Shown here piece by piece: positions 59,861-64,000 of a DNA stretch of 64,000 nucleotides (its first letter is position 1; every line of letters begins with the position of its first letter). The translations under genes and the position numbers were made by a program. The notes below the pieces were generated by a model. That model saw only the letters and a program-made list of their open reading frames with translations. It was not told the origin of the DNA and did no database searches. The DNA comes from Tupaia tana (Eukaryota > Chordata > Mammalia > Scandentia > Tupaiidae): contig JAKSZU010000011.1 in assembly GCA_026018925.1 (NCBI GenBank), positions 40,722,641-40,786,640 on the forward strand, written 5' to 3'.

Positions 59861-60583
59861 GACCCTCTTAGAAACATACCTATATGCATAGAATAAAATC
59901 AAGATAATGTGGTTTTCTGAATTATATCTGATAGCTGAAACATATAGACACAGATATACATACATACTTTTAGATCAAGTTTTGAGTCAGTTCATTTTTA
60001 AGCACTCCTGTTGGTTGGGATTTTTTCCTCAGCAATATCTGAAAATATCTCAGTCCAATATGAAAGCAAAAGTAACAAAGGTGCCAAGAACAAGCAACGG
60101 AGAAAGGACAATTTCTTCAATAAATTGTACTGGGAAAACTGAATAGCTACATATAGAAGAATAAAATTGAACTCTCATCTCGGATTATATACAAAAATCA
60201 ACTCAAATGATTTAAATATAAGACATAGAAGTACTAGAAGAAAACAGAGTGGAAGCTCCATGACATTGGTCTGTGCAATGATTATTTAGGTATTAACCCA
60301 AGTTAATAAAAGCAAATGTAGATAATGGGAATATATCAAACTGAAAACCTTCTGCATAGTCATGAAGAAGATCATCAAAGAGACAACTTATGGAATGAGA
60401 GAAAATATTTGCAAACTATATATCTGATGAGGGGTTTACATCCAAAAAAATACATAAGGATCTCAAACTCAATAGTAAGAAAACCAACAATCCAATTTAA
60501 AAATAGGCAAAGGATCCTAATAGACATTTCTCAAAAGAAGACATCCAAATACCCAACTAGTACATTTTTAAAAGTCCAAAATT

Positions 60584-60840
60584 GGTCCAGCAAGTGGTGT
60601 GGAGGTTAAGGTAGCTGAATCCCACATGGCCAATTGTGCAGTTTGAGTCCCAGACCCAGCAGCTTGAAAAATCATGCTTGATATGTGAGCACGCATGCCC
60701 AAAATTCTAAGAGGAGAATGGCGAAGGGATTGTGGCATGACCATGCCTCCTGAGGAGTGATTTCTCACTTTCCCTCTCTCTCTCTGTCACCCTGGCAAGT
60801 GCATGCATCCTATCTACAAAACTAAAACAAAACAAAACAA
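60584..60840 (+). repeat. tRNA-related SINE, S2, inside L1
   Basis: TSD aagtccaaaatt / aaatccaaaatt (60572 and 60841). The tail is (aaaac)n. Confidence 0.9.
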
Positions 60841-60950
60841 AAATCCAAAATTACTAGTTATCATGGGAATGCAAATTAAAACCAAAACAAATAGCATTAT
60901 GTCTCTACAATAATCAAAACAAAGTGAGACTTTATTAATACTATTTGTGT

Positions 60951-61037
60951 GGGGGACTAGCAGATAGCATAATGGTTATGTCACTGGACTCCCCACATGG
61001 CTGACTGCAGTTTGAGTACTGGATGCAGAAACTTGAA
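60951..61037 (+). repeat. SINE tRNA-like head only (about 87 bp)
   Basis: gggggactagcagatagcat to 'tgcagaaacttgaaac', then L1 resumes with no SINE body or tail. acaaatagca stands at about 60888 and 61037, suggesting that a larger inserted block carried it. Confidence 0.75.
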
Positions 61038-61918
61038 ACAAATAGCACCTTAAACCTGTTTGAATGGCTATTATCAAAAATAAATTAATAAAAAGAAAGA
61101 TAACAAGCAATGGAAGGGATGTGGAAAAAGGGAACCCTTGTGTGCCATTGATGGAAATACAAATTAATATAGCCATTATGAAAAACAATATGGAGGTTCT
61201 TCAAAAAGTTTAAATTAGAACTATCATATTATCGAGCAATCCCACTTCAGAGCATATCTCCAGAGATGAAATCAGTTAAGAGCTATTTGCACTCCCATGT
61301 TCATTGCAGCATTACGTGCAGAAGTGAAGATGTAGAACCAGCCTAAGTGTCCATCAGTGGATAAATGGATAAAGAAAATGTAATATATATACACAACGAA
61401 AAAATGTTTAGCTTTTAAAATTAAAGATATCTATCCTTTGCAACAACATGAATAAACCTGGAGGATATTATGGTAAGTGAAATAAGCCAGGCACAGAAAG
61501 ACAAATGCTGCACAATCTCATTTACATGTGGAATCTAAAAAGTGGAACTCACAAAAGTAGAGAGCAAAATGTTGATTACCTAGAGCTGGGAAGATCAGGA
61601 AAATTTGGGTGACATGAATCAAACTAGACACATTTTCATTTAGACAGGAGAAATAACTGTAAGAACTCAATTGTACGATATAGTGACCAGAGTTAATAAC
61701 AATATATAGTGTTCTTGAAAATTGATAAGAAAGTAAATTTAAAATGTCTCACCACACAAAAGATAAGTATGTGAAATAATGCGTATGTTAATTTAATGCA
61801 TATGTTTAGCTCAATTTAGTCATTCCACACTGCATACATATTTCATAAGAATATGCTGTACATGATATATACAATTTTATTTGTCAATTTAAAAAGTAAA
61901 TAAAATTAAAATAATGTT

Positions 61919-62320
61919 AAAAAAAGAGAAAGAGGAAATAAGGAAGGGGAAGAAGGGAAGAGGGAGAGGAGGGAAGAAGAGAAAGAGCATATTCTCTGAG
62001 CATCATAGGGCATATGGAGGGTGGGAACAGCTCAAATCGTTCAGGATATCACCCTCTATACTGGAAACTGTCACTGGTAGTCATTAGATTGCATAAAATG
62101 AAAAGCTGTCCAACACAAAGCCAATATTCTTCTTCCTGTGACATCATGTCTTTATATTTCAATAATACCATTATTACTTCAAGTTGTATTTATCTCAAAG
62201 TAGAAATAAGTGCACATGGATCATCCACCTTTCTCATCCACTATTTTTATGACAGATATTTATCACATATTCATTTATTTATTCATTCACTCATTCAAAC
62301 ATTATTAGAAGCACTCAAAT
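61919..62320. other. GA-rich low-complexity (to 61990), then unassigned sequence
   Basis: An aaggaagggg/gaagaag purine tract, probably the L1 tail. The rest is not recognised. Confidence 0.45.
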
Positions 62321-62410
62321 GCCATGGAAAAAGAATGGCCTTTGGAATTGGATGACCCAGGGCTGAAATGTTGACTTCCCAGCCACCACTGAGAACCTTA
62401 TGTGGAGTGA
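62321..62410 (+). repeat. MIR fragment
   Basis: 'gaatggcctttggaattgga' and 'gacccagggctgaaatgttg'. Confidence 0.5.
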
Positions 62411-62759
62411 GCCAGCCATTTAGAAACAGTACTGGATTATCACAGTTTTAATTTTTTTCAAGGAAGTTAAAATAACCCCGCAGATAACTTGTCATAAACT
62501 ACCAACAGCATTTTATTAAAGCAGACAATTTAACACCAGAAGAATCCAGAAAGAAACCATTTCAAAATATAGACAAGTTGTTTAAATTTGATAGAACTAC
62601 AAAGACCTCTTTGTTTTCATTTCCCTCATTGAGTTAACTGAAACATGGCTGTGGACAAGGATCTGGAAATCACTATTACAGGCCACAGCACTCAGCCACT
62701 GCAAACTATAAATCTTAAGCCACTCTTTTTTTTTTTTTTTTAGTTTTCGTTTCTTCACT
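62411..62759. other. Intronic sequence, nothing recognised
   Basis: A T16 run lies at about 62727-62742. Otherwise unassigned. Confidence 0.35.
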
Positions 62760-63345
62760 GGTAAAATTCATTCAACATATATTTATTATCCAACTATTAC
62801 ATACAAACTGTATATTAGGCACTGAGAATGCAGCAATAAACAAGGTAGAAAAGGTTCATCCCTCATGAATTTACATTCTAGTGAGAACTGATGGGTAATA
62901 AATACATAAACAAGAAAATACTGGATGGCGATGCAACTAATTGATATTGGTTTACTAAGGACAGTCCCTCTACGAAAGTAACATTTATGATATGATCTAA
63001 ATGTCAAGACCAATTGACCCCTGTAAAGATGAAGAAAATCACATTTTAGACAGATAAATGGTGCAGAATACCAAAGAAGATGAGCTTGTTGCCTCTGAAA
63101 CCAGATTAGTTGGGCCCCATGGGTAAAAGAAAAATGACTTAAAAATGAAGCCATATATATAAGATGGAGAAGGTCATGGAGGGCTTTAGATAGGATAATG
63201 AGCCTCCATTTCGTATTTTGTGAGAGAGAAGCCACAGGAGGCTTTTAAGCAGAGGTGTGACATGGCCTGGTTTTAATTTTAAGATCACTTTGGATATCAG
63301 AGGGAGAAGGGATTAGAGAGAAGCCAAATGAAAAGACTGATTAAC
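62760..63345 (+). repeat. Old unclassified repeat (19906 family), longest copy, split by a SINE
   Basis: 'gcactgagaatgcagcaata', 'atttacattctagtgagaac', 'ggaggcttttaagcagaggt' and 'agatcactttggatatcaga'. It resumes at 63636. Confidence 0.65.
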
Positions 63346-63356
63346 ACATGCAGTGG

Positions 63357-63625
63357 TTGGGCCAGCCCGCAATGTGCTGGTTAAGGCAGCTCGATCCCAC
63401 ATGGCCAACTGCACCTTTCAAGTCCCAGGTGCCTCAGCTTGAGAAACACACCAGGCATATATGCATGGATGCCCAAAATCCTGAGAGGAGAATAGACAGT
63501 AAGAGACTATGGTATGACCATCCCGCCTGTGGACTCTCTCTGTCTCTCTGTCTCTCTCTGTCTCTCTCTCTCTCTCCAGTGAGCACATGAACATGAAAGC
63601 AAATTTAAATAAATAAATAAACAAA
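63357..63625 (+). repeat. tRNA-related SINE, S3
   Basis: 'gggccagcccgcaatgtgct', 'gcttgagaaacacaccagg'. TSD acatgcagtg at about 63347 and 63626. Tail (aaat)n. Confidence 0.88.
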
Positions 63626-63635
63626 CATGCAGTGA

Positions 63636-63895
63636 TCCAGATTAGACTTAATCTTAGAATAATGTTGGATGTTATCAATTACTACTGAAGAATTCATTAG
63701 TGGATTGGATGTAGGTAATACAAGACAGAAAAACTAGAATCAAGCTTAGATTTGGGGCTTGAGAACTAAGTGGACAGAGATGACTGGAGAGAACCAGATG
63801 TGGAATAGGGATAATAATGAAGTTTGCTTGGCCATGTTAAGTTGGTGGTACCAATTACACATTCAAATGGAAAGGTTAAGTAGGCAATTGAGTAT
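63636..63895 (+). repeat. Old unclassified repeat, 3' part
   Basis: 'agtggattggatgtaggtaa', 'ggccatgttaagttggtggt' and 'ggttaagtaggcaattgagt'. Confidence 0.6.
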
Positions 63896-63902
63896 CAAAG
63901 TC

Positions 63903-64000
63903 AAGAGCAATGATTCCCAAACTTGGCTGCACACTGGAATAACCTGTAGAGCTAAAACTGAAGCCTGGGTCCCACTCCCAGAGAACCTGATTTAATCCAT
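63903..64000 (+). mobile_element. MER5-like hAT element, cut by the window end
   Basis: 'tgattcccaaacttggctgc', 'acactggaataacctgtaga' and 'gcctgggtcccactcccaga'. Confidence 0.75.

Larger units (their letters stand above)
60050..61918 (+). mobile_element. 5'-truncated L1 (ORF2 3' third plus 3'UTR)
   Basis: 'gcaaactatatatctgatga', 'acatttctcaaaagaagaca', 'agtgaaataagccaggcaca' and 'taatttaatgcatatgttta'. Interrupted by a SINE at 60584 and a SINE head at 60951. Reading frame broken. Confidence 0.85.

Noticed and set aside
62786-63235. 149-codon minus-strand ORF
   Set aside because: Lies wholly in the old repeat family, antisense to its usual direction.

Overview
This window is intronic mammalian DNA. 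It carries one recognisable coding exon and a dense, layered set of interspersed repeats. I see no prokaryotic operon structure, CRISPR array or long gene-like ORF; the many 60-170 codon ORFs are chance frames, mostly inside repeats. The one real coding segment is a 186 bp internal exon at 13625-13810 (+). It encodes 62 residues of the carbonic-anhydrase-related protein CA10, has AG/GT splice borders and is phase 0 on both sides. The rest of the window is the two flanking introns, so everything else sits inside a large CA10 gene.

Organism: a placental mammal. MIR, L2, L1, ERVL/MaLR LTRs, hAT/MER5-like elements and a near full-length Tigger are all present. The most abundant repeat is a roughly 250 bp tRNA-related SINE with a tRNA-like head (A box near TAGCGTAATGG, B box GGTTCGAGTCC), a CpG-rich middle, a CT-rich segment and an A-rich tail. 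There is no Alu, B1/B2, Can-SINE, Bov or ERE. My best guess is the colugo (Dermoptera, CYN-type SINEs), by elimination and from memory; it has not been checked against a consensus.

I separate four SINE layers. S1 is young and GC-rich, with a head like GGGACCAGCAGTTAGCGTAA. S2 is intermediate, with GGTTAAGG...ACTGGATCCCACATGG. S3 is older, with GGCCAGCCCGCAATG and GAGAAACAC. S4 is oldest, with two copies at 7330 and 9700. The nesting order supports S1 as the most recent: S1 copies lie inside S3, MIR, L1 and other S1 copies.

Layout: 1-13.6 kb is upstream intron with SINEs, MIRs and an LTR>L1>SINE nest (4.9-6.4 kb). Next come the CA10 exon and a SINE-free stretch of about 9.7 kb (11.3-21.0 kb) that also holds a palindromic mariner-type MITE, a homeobox-motif-rich block at 17.2-17.4 kb and an X-box-like motif at 18.2 kb. 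21-42 kb is SINE-rich, with a SINE dimer at 33.2-33.6 kb, two SINEs in one target at 40.7-41.3 kb and a MIR>SINE>SINE stack at 23.7-24.5 kb. 42.6-45.7 kb holds an LTR-like element and Tigger. 48.8-51.0 kb holds a diverged inverted repeat pair. 55-64 kb holds MaLR LTRs, L1 3' ends and an old unclassified repeat family.

All family names rest on pattern recognition. No alignment or database search was run. Boundaries are usually good to a few bases where target-site duplications (TSDs) are given, and to tens of bases elsewhere.
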